Of a stretch of DNA of 64,000 bases, positions 19,917-28,928 are shown in pieces (position 1 is the first letter of the stretch; the number at the start of each line of letters is the position of its first letter). The DNA comes from Marinomonas flavescens (GTDB lineage: Bacteria > Pseudomonadota > Gammaproteobacteria > Pseudomonadales > Marinomonadaceae): NCBI RefSeq assembly GCF_004352835.1, contig NZ_SJSB01000003.1, positions 248,001 through 312,000 on the forward strand, in the 5' to 3' direction. The notes under the pieces were generated by a model. That model worked only from the letters and a program-made list of their open reading frames with translations. It made no database searches and was not told the DNA's origin. The translations under genes were made by a program, and so were the position numbers.

Positions 19917-19998
19917 ATTGATAATATCAGACCGTAAAAAAGGGCAGTGGCATTATCTACAGTGCCGAAGGCGTGAGGGATGTTACGTACATGAATAT

Positions 19999-20034
19999 GA
20001 CACCGTCTCACCTTACAAGATGGGAGGCGGTGTC
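19999..20034. other. Hairpin downstream of aroA
   Basis: GACACCG/CGGTGTC and adjoining pairs form an 11-bp stem in the convergent cbpM/aroA gap. Neither strand has a T tract right after it, so it may protect the aroA 3' end rather than terminate. Confidence 0.4.
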
Positions 20035-20053
20035 TTCTATTTCAAATGACGTT

Positions 20054-21334
20054 TTAGCTAGTAACCGTGTTGAATAACTCAAAGTAGGTCGGGAAGGTTT
20101 TTGAGGTACAACCCGGATCATTGATGGTGACTGGGGTGTCTGAAAAAGCAACCAGTGAGAAACACATGGCAATGCGGTGATCATTGTAGGTGTCGATCGC
20201 AGCATGGTTTAGCTTGGCTACTGGGGTAACGGTAATAAAATCTTCCCCTTCAATAACATCAGCTCCCAGTTTTTTAAGCTCGGTCGCCATGGCGTATAAG
20301 CGATCTGTTTCTTTGACGCGCCAGTTATAAATATTGCGGATCGTGGTAGGGCCTTTAGCAAATAGTGCGGTTGTCGCAATGGTCATGGCCGCATCAGGGA
20401 TGTGATTCATATCCAAGTCTACGCCATTTAATTCACAGTGCTCAGCTTCTATCCAAGTAGGGCCGTAAGTGATTTTGGCGCCCATTTGAGCTAACACATC
20501 GGCAAATTTCACATCCCCTTGTACGCTGTCTGTACCGACACCGTGCACCTTAATTTTACCCCCAGCAATGGCTGCTGCCGCTAAGAAGTAAGATGCTGAA
20601 GACGCATCGCCTTCCACCATGATTTCACCAGGGCTTTGGTACGTCTGCTGGCCTTTGACAACAAAGGCTTGGTAATTTTGATTTTCTACCTCCACTCCGA
20701 ATTGCTTCATCGCGTGCAGTGTAATATCGATATAAGGCTTAGAGACTAATTCACCGTCTACTTTGATGGTTAAGTCGCCTTGAGCCAGAGGGGCGCTCAT
20801 TAGAATGGCGGTTAGGAATTGGCTAGAAATATTCCCTTTGATAGAGACTTCGCCACCGGATAAACCATTGGCTTTAATGCAAAGTGGTGGGTAGTTTGTA
20901 TCGCCTTCGTAGCTAATGTCTACACCAAGTGCTTGCAACGCATCGACTAGATCACCGATTGGGCGCTCGTGCATGCGTGGCTCACCGTGAAGGTGGAATT
21001 CACCTTGACCTAAGCAAAGCGCTGCAGTCAGTGGTCGCATGGCGGTGCCTGCATTGCCTAAGAATAAATCGCCAAAGTCAGCTTGGATTGGGCCTGCAAG
21101 GCCTTCCAATATACAGGTAGTGCCTTGGTCTTCTAGAGAGTAGTTAACCCCTAACTTTGTTAAACTAGCGAGCATGTGTTTGATGTCGTCACTGTCTAGC
21201 AAATTTGTAATTTTAGTGGTGCCCTTGGCTAGCGTGGACAGTAGTAAAATACGGTTTGAAAGGCTTTTAGATCCGGGTATTTGGATTTCGCCATTGGCGT
21301 GGGAAAGAGGGCCAAGTGTTATTGAGTTCATCAT
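20054..21334 (-). CDS. aroA: 3-phosphoshikimate 1-carboxyvinyltransferase (EPSP synthase)
   Basis: EPSP synthase joins phosphoenolpyruvate to shikimate-3-phosphate in the sixth shikimate-pathway step. The 426-residue protein shows [20 protein letters not shown] at the N-terminus, [34 protein letters not shown], and near the end [20 protein letters not shown] and [13 protein letters not shown]. The GNAGTAMRP form is that of class I, glyphosate-sensitive-type enzymes. An in-frame ATG one codon later is an equally possible start. It is monocistronic on the minus strand between cbpM and an RpiR regulator. Confidence 0.97.
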   Translation of the reverse strand: MMNSITLGPLSHANGEIQIPGSKSLSNRILLLSTLAKGTTKITNLLDSDDIKHMLASLTKLGVNYSLEDQGTTCILEGLAGPIQADFGDLFLGNAGTAMRPLTAALCLGQGEFHLHGEPRMHERPIGDLVDALQALGVDISYEGDTNYPPLCIKANGLSGGEVSIKGNISSQFLTAILMSAPLAQGDLTIKVDGELVSKPYIDITLHAMKQFGVEVENQNYQAFVVKGQQTYQSPGEIMVEGDASSASYFLAAAAIAGGKIKVHGVGTDSVQGDVKFADVLAQMGAKITYGPTWIEAEHCELNGVDLDMNHIPDAAMTIATTALFAKGPTTIRNIYNWRVKETDRLYAMATELKKLGADVIEGEDFITVTPVAKLNHAAIDTYNDHRIAMCFSLVAFSDTPVTINDPGCTSKTFPTYFELFNTVTS

Positions 21335-21394
21335 AAAGTCCGTTAGGTTTCTTATATATATTCGTATTATGACGGTGAGTGATTCACCGTTTGC

Positions 21395-22300
21395 TTATTC
21401 GTTTTCGCTAAAATTATCGATTAAGGCGCCATTGTTTAGCGCCGCCATATCTAACTCGTTGAGTGTTTGATAGGTGGCTTCGATTGTTTGGATGCGCTCA
21501 TTCGCGCTGTCATAGCTTTCTTGATAAACACTGCTGGCGATCATGCTGATTAGGTTCATCACGCTGGCATAGGAGTCAAAGGCAGAAACGCCACGGACGA
21601 CACAAGGGAAATGTAAGTCGCTAATTTCGTGAGGATTAACATCTGCATGGTCAGTAATGTAAACCAGCCTAATGCCTTTTTGGCGTAAGCTTATCATGAG
21701 GTTTTTTAGCCAAGAAGGACGACGTCGCACTCCCATAATAATCACGATGTCTTCTTTGGTGAAACCGGCCACTTCTTCGCCCAGTGTTTGGCCTGGTAGT
21801 GGCAATAGTTGCACTCCAGTTCGACATTGAGTGAGCTGTTGACGCAGGTGTAAACCAAGGGCGTGATTATTTCGATAGCCAATAATGTAGACTTTTTCTG
21901 CAAGGCTAATCCAGCGAATAGCCGTTTGATAATCTTTTGTATTGATCGACTCTAAGGTGCGACGAATATTGCTCTGATCACAGGTAACGTAATCTTGAAA
22001 GAGTGTCGACAGCGGACGATTATCCGGTTGTTTCTCGGCAATAGGGGCTCCCCAGCGACGAGCGGCGCGTACCTGTTTTTTTACTTCGGTAAAATCCTTG
22101 TACCCTAGGCGTTGTAATAAACGCGTTACGGCGGATTTAGAAACATCAGCAAGCTTAGCAAGCTCAGTAGCAGAGTAGGTCGCAATGTCCCCCTGATGGT
22201 TTAGGATACAGGCAGCCAGCTTTTGCTGAGTAGGCGAAAGTTGGTCGTAAATAAGCTTAATTCGTTGTTCTATCGATTGATCTTGCATCATTAGTGTCAT
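21395..22300 (-). CDS. RpiR family transcriptional regulator (MurR/RpiR)
   Basis: The 301-residue protein combines an N-terminal RpiR helix-turn-helix (LSPTQQKLAACILNHQGD, ATELAKLADVSKSAVTRLLQ, residues about 20-75) with a C-terminal SIS phosphosugar-type domain (EKVYIIGYRNNHALGLHL ... DIVIIMGVRRRP). It is divergent from the allantoin genes, so it is probably their regulator; RpiR proteins are known at ureide and sugar loci. Starts at 22300 or at internal Met codons a few residues later cannot be separated, as none has a clear ribosome-binding site. Confidence 0.85.
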   Translation of the reverse strand: MTLMMQDQSIEQRIKLIYDQLSPTQQKLAACILNHQGDIATYSATELAKLADVSKSAVTRLLQRLGYKDFTEVKKQVRAARRWGAPIAEKQPDNRPLSTLFQDYVTCDQSNIRRTLESINTKDYQTAIRWISLAEKVYIIGYRNNHALGLHLRQQLTQCRTGVQLLPLPGQTLGEEVAGFTKEDIVIIMGVRRRPSWLKNLMISLRQKGIRLVYITDHADVNPHEISDLHFPCVVRGVSAFDSYASVMNLISMIASSVYQESYDSANERIQTIEATYQTLNELDMAALNNGALIDNFSENE

Positions 22301-22394
22301 ATTAATTCGCGAGTTGACAAATAATGAAGGAAAACGCGGCGACAGGGAAGGGGGCGTGCAAAGTTAGTTCTCGATTGGTTACTTAAATAAAAGA

Positions 22395-22424
22395 TTCAAA
22401 AGTTTTACCTTTTCTTATTTTGAA
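22395..22424. promoter_or_regulatory. Candidate operator between rpiR-type gene and allantoicase
   Basis: TTCAAAA (22395-22401) and TTTTGAA (22418-22424) form a 7-bp inverted repeat with a 16-nt spacer, centred about 100 bp upstream of the allantoicase start. This is an inference from position and symmetry only. Confidence 0.25.
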
Positions 22425-22508
22425 ACAAATGTATTATCTATGTATTCATTAAATCACAATTATGCTTGGAATGTTTCTCTGTTCTGTGCCGCTATATAAG
22501 GAGTATTC

Positions 22509-23495
22509 ATGTCTCAATCTACCACCGTTTGGTATGGTGTAAATCTAGCCTCAGAGCGTTTAGGTGCAAAAGCACTGTTTGCCAACGACGATTTTTTTGC
22601 GCCAAAAGAAAGAATGCTACAAGACAGTGATCCTGTCTTTATCCCTGGAAAATACGACGATAATGGTAAATGGATGGACGGCTGGGAAACCAGACGTAAA
22701 CGTGAACAAGGTTATGATTACTGTATTGTTCAATTAGCTGTATCTGGACGCATTAATAAAGTGGAAATTGATACGCGCCACTTTACGGGTAATTTTGCAC
22801 CGGCGGCAATGTTAGACGCGTGTTTTAGTGATGGCGCGCCAACGGAAACGACAGTATGGACACCGCTTACAGAAACAGTTGCACTTGAAGGCAATACCCA
22901 AAAGCTTGTCGATATAGAAAGTAACGAGGTATATACCCATATTCGGTTAAATATTTACCCTGACGGCGGCGTCGCTCGCTTGCGTGTTTATGGTCAGCCT
23001 GAAGTAGAGTGGGACGGGTTAGCATCACAATCGTTGGATTTGTTAGCGATGGAAGTGGGTGGTCGTGCGATCAGTGCTAATGATGAGCATTTCGGCACTA
23101 AACACAACTTAAACTTACCAGGTAAAGGTCTTAATATGGGCGATGGCTGGGAAACTCGTCGCCGTCGTGAACCAGGTAATGATTGGGTTATTTTAGCATT
23201 GGGTCATCGTGGTGACATTGAAGAAATAATCATTGATACCGCTTTCTTTAAAGGCAACTTCGCTGATGCGTGCTCTATCCAGGTCGCGGATGTTCAAAAT
23301 TTACCAGAAAGTACACTGGCGGCTCAAAGCTTATATTGGCAAGAGCTGTTACCAAAATCTAAATTAGGTGCCGATCAAGAACATTCATTTAAAGAAGCGT
23401 TGGCGAGTGTAGGTCCGATTACACATCTACGGGTAAATATCTTCCCTGATGGTGGTATCAGTCGTATTCGAGCAATCGGTAAACCCGTTCTTTAA
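22509..23495 (+). CDS. alc: Allantoicase
   Basis: Allantoicase hydrolyses allantoate to ureidoglycolate and urea. The 328-residue protein consists of two homologous jelly-roll halves, each with a GWETRRKRE/GWETRRRRE motif, an IDTxxFxGNFxxA motif and a LRxNIxPDGGxxRxR motif (residues about 60-160 and 215-325). AGGAG stands 5 nt before the ATG. It begins the ureide operon, with ureidoglycolate lyase 9 nt downstream. Confidence 0.97.
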   Translation: MSQSTTVWYGVNLASERLGAKALFANDDFFAPKERMLQDSDPVFIPGKYDDNGKWMDGWETRRKREQGYDYCIVQLAVSGRINKVEIDTRHFTGNFAPAAMLDACFSDGAPTETTVWTPLTETVALEGNTQKLVDIESNEVYTHIRLNIYPDGGVARLRVYGQPEVEWDGLASQSLDLLAMEVGGRAISANDEHFGTKHNLNLPGKGLNMGDGWETRRRREPGNDWVILALGHRGDIEEIIIDTAFFKGNFADACSIQVADVQNLPESTLAAQSLYWQELLPKSKLGADQEHSFKEALASVGPITHLRVNIFPDGGISRIRAIGKPVL

Positions 23496-23504
23496 GGCGT
23501 TGTT

Positions 23505-24035
23505 ATGATACTTATTCCAGAAACATTAACGGTAGAGGCTTTTGCGCCTTTTGGAGATGTGATCGAGGCGAATGAGGCGGCTCATTCGTTTTTGATCAAT
23601 GGCGGGACGACTCAGCGTTTTCATAATCTAGCTGAGGTGGCTTTTGAAGGAGGTGACAGTGCTCAATCAACGGATAACGCTCGTGCTGGTATAAGCGTCT
23701 TCCGAGGGCAAGCTAGGCGTTTCCCAATGCCTATTAATATGCTGGAAAGGCACCCGAAAGGGTCGCAAGCTTTTGTTCCACTGCAAGATCTGCCGTATTT
23801 GGTTGTTGTTGCTCCTAATGGTGACAATGATCAACCAGATCTTGCGAAACTTCGCTTGTTTTATGTTCATTCCAAGCAAGGCGTTAATTACCGTCAAGGT
23901 ACTTGGCATCATCCATTATTAGCGTTACAGGAAACGTCTGATTTTTTGGTGGTGGATCGAATCGGTGGTGGTGCTAACTGCGACGAGTTTTTCTTTCCAG
24001 AAGAAGGGATATTCACCATTGAAAAATGGAAATAA
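23505..24035 (+). CDS. allA: Ureidoglycolate lyase
   Basis: AllA splits ureidoglycolate into glyoxylate and urea. The 176-residue cupin-like protein shows [36 protein letters not shown] and [14 protein letters not shown], the ligands and core of the ureidoglycolate hydrolase family. It directly follows allantoicase, completing allantoate conversion to glyoxylate. No allantoinase or urease genes are in the window. Confidence 0.95.
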   Translation: MILIPETLTVEAFAPFGDVIEANEAAHSFLINGGTTQRFHNLAEVAFEGGDSAQSTDNARAGISVFRGQARRFPMPINMLERHPKGSQAFVPLQDLPYLVVVAPNGDNDQPDLAKLRLFYVHSKQGVNYRQGTWHHPLLALQETSDFLVVDRIGGGANCDEFFFPEEGIFTIEKWK

Positions 24036-24111
24036 ACGCTGAGAGTTTGCGATGAAAGTGAGATGGCTTAGAATGCATATTTGTATTTAAAACACGAAAG
24101 GACGTTCCGTT

Positions 24112-25032
24112 ATGCGCCATCAATATCACCCTTTGGGGTTTGAAGGATCTCGAATCGCACAAGGCTTTTGGCGTTGTGCTGAATGGAATATGTCACCGGC
24201 CGAGCGATTGGCTTTTATTGAAGCAAGTTTGGCGTTAGGCGTGACCACGTTTGATCACGCCGATATTTATGGCGATTATCTGTGTGAAGGGTTATTTGGT
24301 GAGGCTTTAGCGCTAAAGCCTGCATTACGCGATAACATGGAGATCATCACTAAATGCGGTATTCTTCTGCCTTCTGCTAATCGACCTGATATTGGTTTTC
24401 ATCGCTACGATTACCGTAGCCAACATATTATTGACAGCGTGGATGCTTCGTTAGCGGCTTTGCAATGTGAATACATAGATACCTTGTTGTTGCATCGCCC
24501 CAGCCCTTTGATGGATGCTGATGAGGTGGCGCAAACGCTTGATCACTTATTTACACTGGGTAAAGTAAAGCATTTCGGTGTTTCTAACTTCACCGCTTCT
24601 CAGTTTGATCTTTTACAGTCTCGCTTGGATGCGCCTTTAGTGGTTAATCAACTAGAGCTGTCGCCTATTGCACTACAGCATTTTGAAGACGGCACCTTAG
24701 ACCACGCTCAGCAACATGCAGTGACGCCAATGGCGTGGTCGCCGTTGGCAGGAGGGGCTTTGTTCTCAGCTTCTGATCACCAAGGGGTAGAGGGAAATGA
24801 AAAAATACTAAGAGTGCGGTGTGTGTTGCAAGAGATTGCAACGAGACGCGAAGTTTCTATAGATAAGGTTGTTGTTGCTTGGTTGTTGCGCCACCCATCA
24901 GGGATTTGTCCAGTGATGGGGTCGGGAAAAATTGAGCGACTTGAGCGTGTTGTTAGCGCGACTAAATTAGTATTGAGCGATGATGATTGGTTCAGAATTT
25001 GGACGGCTTCTCAAGGGCATTCAGTGCCTTAG
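24112..25032 (+). CDS. Aldo/keto reductase (YdhF-like)
   Basis: The 306-residue TIM-barrel NADPH oxidoreductase has the catalytic set in the expected order: GVTTFDHADIYG (Asp, Tyr), IITKCGI (Lys) and LLLHRPSP (His). The KHFGVSNFTASQFDLL and CPVMGSGKIERL segments form the cofactor site. It resembles E. coli YdhF. AAGGAC precedes the ATG. It lies in line with alc-allA and could reduce a carbonyl product such as glyoxylate, but that is conjecture. Confidence 0.85.
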   Translation: MRHQYHPLGFEGSRIAQGFWRCAEWNMSPAERLAFIEASLALGVTTFDHADIYGDYLCEGLFGEALALKPALRDNMEIITKCGILLPSANRPDIGFHRYDYRSQHIIDSVDASLAALQCEYIDTLLLHRPSPLMDADEVAQTLDHLFTLGKVKHFGVSNFTASQFDLLQSRLDAPLVVNQLELSPIALQHFEDGTLDHAQQHAVTPMAWSPLAGGALFSASDHQGVEGNEKILRVRCVLQEIATRREVSIDKVVVAWLLRHPSGICPVMGSGKIERLERVVSATKLVLSDDDWFRIWTASQGHSVP

Positions 25033-25064
25033 GCGGTAAGTTTTATTAATCTAAGGCATTCTCT

Positions 25065-25099
25065 AAGGCCGTTTAAGTATTCACTTAAACGGCCTTTTT
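25065..25099 (+). terminator. Strong intrinsic terminator of the ureide operon
   Basis: A perfect 14-bp stem (25065-25078 with 25083-25096) around an ATTC loop is followed by TTT. Core arms read GGCCGTTTAAGT and ACTTAAACGGCC. Confidence 0.9.
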
Positions 25100-25208
25100 A
25101 ATGAGTAAATTCGGGCTGTTTTTTACTGATTAAAAGTGTATTTGGTTATTTTTGAATATTTCTTGGAACTTATGAGAATTGCTAGGGTCAGTTAAACTGT
25201 AAAAGAAC

Positions 25209-25257
25209 AGTAATGATAACAAATCTCATTCAAATTTTATTTGAGTCTTATCATTAC
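25209..25257. promoter_or_regulatory. Pair of inverted Fur-box-like sites
   Basis: GTAATGATAA (25210-25219) and TTATCATTAC (25248-25257) form a perfect 10-bp inverted repeat. The 19-mer beginning at 25209 matches 13 of 19 positions of the Fur consensus, and the opposite arm matches 12. The dyad lies 45-90 bp before the DUF4856 gene, where it could overlap the promoter. Confidence 0.5.
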
Positions 25258-25301
25258 CCATTTTTGTTCTGATCTTTTTTGAATGTAACTAGGTAGCTTT
25301 T

Positions 25302-26669
25302 ATGAAAAAAACAATACTTACGGTTCTTATTGGAGCGAGCGCACTGTCGGCTCATGCACAGACTTATGAGTTTCCAGTTTCTTTGCCAGATTATAAAGGC
25401 GATGCGACTTCATCGGTTTCTTATGGCGGTCAAATTGCTCGTCATGCATTGCACAACTCCCTTAAGAAGGCCTCTACAAGCGGTGATTTAGCTCTGATGG
25501 AGTCGTATTTTTCCAGCAAAGCAGAAGGCTTGAGTATTTTAGATCCTGTCAGTAAAAAAGGCTTCCCAATCAAGCAGTCAAGTATTGATGAGCTATCAAA
25601 AGGCAAAGATCTAATGTCAGGTGCTTATCCTGGCGTTATTACTGGTTGGCCGGGTAATTTAACGGGTCCAGAAGTGTTACAACAGATGGTTACGAACGCC
25701 GCCAACACAAAGGGCGGTTACGACCCTGTTAATGGTTATGATTACACACAGTTGATTTCTAAATTCACTATGGGTGCGGTGTTTTATAACAAGGCAGTGA
25801 ACGGCTACCTTGACGAAAAACTCGAAGCGGATGTTAAGCCAAACGATAAGCCTTATAGCAAGGGCGCGGCTTATACCGGCAAAGAACACGTTTGGGATGA
25901 AGCGTTTGGTTACTTTGGTGCGCCAATAAATGGCTTGGAATTGACGCCAAAAGAAGTGGTTCAAATTGTAAAATTGAACCCTGAATACTTCGCAAAAGCG
26001 GATGTAAATAAAGACGGTGTGGTTGATCTGAAAACAGAAATGGCCTTTGCGCACGCATATTACGCTGCGAGTATTGACGCCAGCGGTAAGACAAATTATT
26101 TCCATACGATTTTGCAAGCCTTCTACGATGGTCGCAGCTTGATTCAAGACGCCAAAGGCAAAGCGCTTAGTGCCGCACAACGTGAAGAACTAAAAGGTTA
26201 CGCGAACGTGATTGGTGTGGCTTGGCAACAAGTGATTGCTGAAGCGGCGTTTAAATACGCGGGCAGTGTGTACGCGGATTTGGAAAAAATCGCCATCATT
26301 GAAGAGTCTAACGGTGATGTGAAAAAAGCTTACCGTAGCTATGTAAAACATTGGGGTGAACTGAAAGGTTTTGCCTTGTCTCTTGAAGCAGCAGGTCGTG
26401 ATCTAGGTCGTGCTCAATCACAATTGGATCGTTTGATTGGTTTTAGCCCAGTGTTGTTTGGCAACGCTCAAGTGATCGCGGTAAACAGCAAGGGGGCGTT
26501 TACTCAGTCTGAATCAATGACCATGCAAGAATACAAACTGAATATGCTGAAAGTACAGAATCTATTAGGCAGTCATTTTGCATTAACGGCGAAATTAAAT
26601 GATCGCACGGGCGGCATGGACGATGTGTTAGAGCAACTAAAATCCGGCCCTAGCGCAGAAAACGATTAA
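25302..26669 (+). CDS. DUF4856 (imelysin-superfamily) periplasmic protein
   Basis: The 455-residue protein carries a signal peptide cleaved after AHA (about 19). Diagnostic DUF4856 segments are VSYGGQIARHAL, YDYTQLISKFTMGAVFYNKAVNGYL and GKEHVWDEAFGYFGAP, with a helical imelysin-like body. A calcium-loop-like stretch DVNKDGVVDLKTE starts at Asp 234. Imelysin-family proteins such as EfeM/EfeO-type and IrpA are tied to iron acquisition or iron-regulated envelopes. The Fur-like dyads upstream and the FbpABC genes downstream support an iron role, which remains an inference. Confidence 0.75.
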   Translation: MKKTILTVLIGASALSAHAQTYEFPVSLPDYKGDATSSVSYGGQIARHALHNSLKKASTSGDLALMESYFSSKAEGLSILDPVSKKGFPIKQSSIDELSKGKDLMSGAYPGVITGWPGNLTGPEVLQQMVTNAANTKGGYDPVNGYDYTQLISKFTMGAVFYNKAVNGYLDEKLEADVKPNDKPYSKGAAYTGKEHVWDEAFGYFGAPINGLELTPKEVVQIVKLNPEYFAKADVNKDGVVDLKTEMAFAHAYYAASIDASGKTNYFHTILQAFYDGRSLIQDAKGKALSAAQREELKGYANVIGVAWQQVIAEAAFKYAGSVYADLEKIAIIEESNGDVKKAYRSYVKHWGELKGFALSLEAAGRDLGRAQSQLDRLIGFSPVLFGNAQVIAVNSKGAFTQSESMTMQEYKLNMLKVQNLLGSHFALTAKLNDRTGGMDDVLEQLKSGPSAEND

Positions 26670-26700
26670 TCCGTTTTATGGCTAGCGACGTTTTATCATC

Positions 26701-27696
26701 ATGATAATGGCCGATTATGGGGTTTGGTTAATCAACGAGCTGTCTTTGGCAGCGAGTGATTTGCTAAACCCTAGTAAAAGAGTGTCGATCTGGTATTTAG
26801 TATCGGCGCTCTTTTTTGCGTTTACTCTCTTTCTGTTTCGCTATGGAAAAAAGGGCATCGGACGCTTGAAAATGCTGTTTTCTTGGCGTCTCTGGTGGCA
26901 CCCATCCGCACGGGTTGATTATGGTCTTTGGTTATGCAACCGGCTGATATTGTCGTTGGTGTTTCCCAAGGTGATTACCACCCTTGGGATAGTAACGTGG
27001 TTGATGTATCAATTACGTGAGCTAGGCTTATCGCCGTTGCCTGTCGCTCTGCCAGATTGGAGTGTCGTGGGGCTCTTTTCCTTGTGTTATTTTTTACTGG
27101 ATGATTTTTCACGGTTTGGTTTGCACTGGTTAATGCATCGTTGGTCATGGTTGTGGGCTTTTCATCGTGTGCATCATAGTGCCGAGGTGTTAACCCCCTT
27201 TACCGTATTAAGAACGCATCCTGTTGAAGGTTTGCTGTTTTATGGCCGTTCTTTACTGGTTCAGGGCGCGTTAGTTGCATTGTTCGTTAGCGTATTTCCA
27301 GGCCAAGTCTCATTGTTGATGATAGGCGGCGTGTTTGTCGTTACTTATGTCTTTAATGTATGTGGTGCGAATTTGAGGCACTCTCCAGTACCGATAAGTT
27401 ATGGCAAAACCATAGAGCGTTGGCTAATTTCACCGGCTCAGCATCAATTGCATCATTCGGTTGCTGTGGAACATTATGACTGTAATTTTGGGGTGGTGTT
27501 GTCCATCTGGGATCGATGGTTTCGATGCTTTCAATTCGGCAGTGACCAGCAAACATTGCGCTATGGTACCTTGTCTGCTCTCGACCAAGCTAGCGTGATA
27601 GGGCAATACGTATCGCCTTTTCAGAGTATAAAAATACGCGCGAAGAAAAAAACAGCGACGGCAACAGAATCAAGACAAGATAGTCCTCTCGCCTAA
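26701..27696 (+). CDS. Sterol desaturase/fatty acid hydroxylase family membrane enzyme
   Basis: The 331-residue integral membrane protein has several hydrophobic segments and the di-iron histidine clusters of this superfamily: HWLMHR, HRVHHS, and later HQLHHSV. These enzymes use a non-haem diiron centre to oxidise lipid C-H bonds. The substrate is unknown. It starts 31 nt after the DUF4856 gene and precedes fbpA, so it appears to be part of an iron-related locus. Starts at 26701 and 26707 are both possible; no good ribosome-binding site is seen for either. Confidence 0.85.
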   Translation: MIMADYGVWLINELSLAASDLLNPSKRVSIWYLVSALFFAFTLFLFRYGKKGIGRLKMLFSWRLWWHPSARVDYGLWLCNRLILSLVFPKVITTLGIVTWLMYQLRELGLSPLPVALPDWSVVGLFSLCYFLLDDFSRFGLHWLMHRWSWLWAFHRVHHSAEVLTPFTVLRTHPVEGLLFYGRSLLVQGALVALFVSVFPGQVSLLMIGGVFVVTYVFNVCGANLRHSPVPISYGKTIERWLISPAQHQLHHSVAVEHYDCNFGVVLSIWDRWFRCFQFGSDQQTLRYGTLSALDQASVIGQYVSPFQSIKIRAKKKTATATESRQDSPLA

Positions 27697-27712
27697 GGGT
27701 TATCTTGTCTTG
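27671..27712. other. 12-bp inverted repeat spanning the stop codon
   Basis: CAAGACAAGATA (27671-27682) and TATCTTGTCTTG (27701-27712) are perfect complements with an 18-nt loop containing the stop codon at 27694-27696. No T tract follows, so it is not a classical terminator; it could modulate expression or stability between the hydroxylase gene and fbpA. Confidence 0.6.
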
Positions 27713-27803
27713 ATTGTGAATTACTGGTGATTGGTTTTCGATTCAATATCAATGGACGATGCCAATTATATTTTATTATTGCGAACAAATAAGAGAGTCA
27801 ATT

Positions 27804-28868
27804 ATGACGTTTCAATGGTCTGCACTTTCATCTTTCTCATCGCCAGCGCGCGCCTCTCATGTGGTGTTGGCCGCGTCGATTTTAGGCGCGTCAATGGCCG
27901 CTTCTGCTGCAGAAGAAGTGAATGTCTACTCGGCTCGAAAAGAAGCTTTAATCAAGCCTATGCTCGATCGTTTTACCACAGACACAGGCATTAACGTGAA
28001 TTTGGTGACTGGCTCAGCGGATGCGCTACTACGTCGCTTGCAAGTTGAAGGCTCAGCAAGTCCAGCAGATGTGTTTATTACGGTGGACGCCGGTCGCTTA
28101 TACCGAGCGAAGAAAGCGGGTGTCTTACAGCCGATTCAAGACGCTGAATTGGAAAGTACTATTCCTGCTAACTTGAAAGACAGCGACGACTACTGGTTTG
28201 GTCTGTCGCAGCGCGCGCGAGTGATTTTTTACAATCCGAAAAAAGTCGATGCCAGTGAGTTTTCAACCTATGAAGGGTTGGCCGATGCAAAGTGGAAGGG
28301 TCGTATTTGTGTACGTTCATCAAGTAATATTTATAATCAGTCGCTGGTAGCGTCGATGATTGATGCCGATGGTAAAGAAGCGACGTCAAAATGGCTAAAA
28401 GGTTTTGTTGCGAACTTCGCTCGACCACCGTTTGGTGGCGACACCGACTTACTTAAAGCCGTTGCGGCGGGTGTGTGTGACGTTACCTTAGCTAATACCT
28501 ATTATTTTGGGCGTATGGGCAATAGCGACAAAGCGAAGGATCAAGCGGTGTTTAATTCGTTGGCCATTTTCTGGCCTAACCAAGCGCAAGGGCAGCGTGG
28601 CGCCCATGTTAATGTAAGTGGTGCTGGGGTGACGGCGTCCGCTGAACATAAAGAAAACGCAGTGAAGTTGATTCGTTTTTTAACGAGTCATGAAGCGCAA
28701 GAATGGTACGCAGAAGTGAACAATGAATACCCTGTGGTGAAAGGCATTGAGCCACCTAAAGTATTGCAAAATTTTGGCACTTTCAAAGCCGATTCATTGT
28801 CATTGAGTGTCTTGGGTGATAATAATCGCTTTGCGGTTGAATTGATGGATGAAGCAGGTTGGAAGTAG
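27804..28868 (+). CDS. fbpA: Ferric-iron ABC transporter, periplasmic binding protein
   Basis: The 354-residue protein has a signal peptide ending near SAA-EEVNVYSARKE (about residue 35). It belongs to the FbpA/FutA/IdiA type of family 1 solute-binding proteins: VNVYSARKEALIKPML, LVTGSADALLRRLQVEG, ADVFITVDAGRLYRAK, and the metal-site region LANTYYFGRMG with paired tyrosines. It captures Fe(III) and delivers it to the permease encoded next. The ATG at 27804 has AGAGAG upstream and starts a proper signal peptide; the frame reaches further up to 27759. Confidence 0.92.
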   Translation: MTFQWSALSSFSSPARASHVVLAASILGASMAASAAEEVNVYSARKEALIKPMLDRFTTDTGINVNLVTGSADALLRRLQVEGSASPADVFITVDAGRLYRAKKAGVLQPIQDAELESTIPANLKDSDDYWFGLSQRARVIFYNPKKVDASEFSTYEGLADAKWKGRICVRSSSNIYNQSLVASMIDADGKEATSKWLKGFVANFARPPFGGDTDLLKAVAAGVCDVTLANTYYFGRMGNSDKAKDQAVFNSLAIFWPNQAQGQRGAHVNVSGAGVTASAEHKENAVKLIRFLTSHEAQEWYAEVNNEYPVVKGIEPPKVLQNFGTFKADSLSLSVLGDNNRFAVELMDEAGWK

Positions 28869-28928
28869 GATTCTTGTCTAAAACCTTGTCTTTTTGGGCT
28901 TTGTTTTGTTGGCACTCGATGTGGACGA

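Noticed and set aside
25677-26180. Minus-strand frame of 167 codons within the DUF4856 gene
   Set aside because: It lies wholly antisense to a gene with clear signal peptide and family motifs and shows no recognisable motif.
27720-27803. Fur box upstream of fbpA
   Set aside because: The region is AT-rich but no 19-mer reaches a convincing match; the better sites are before the DUF4856 gene.
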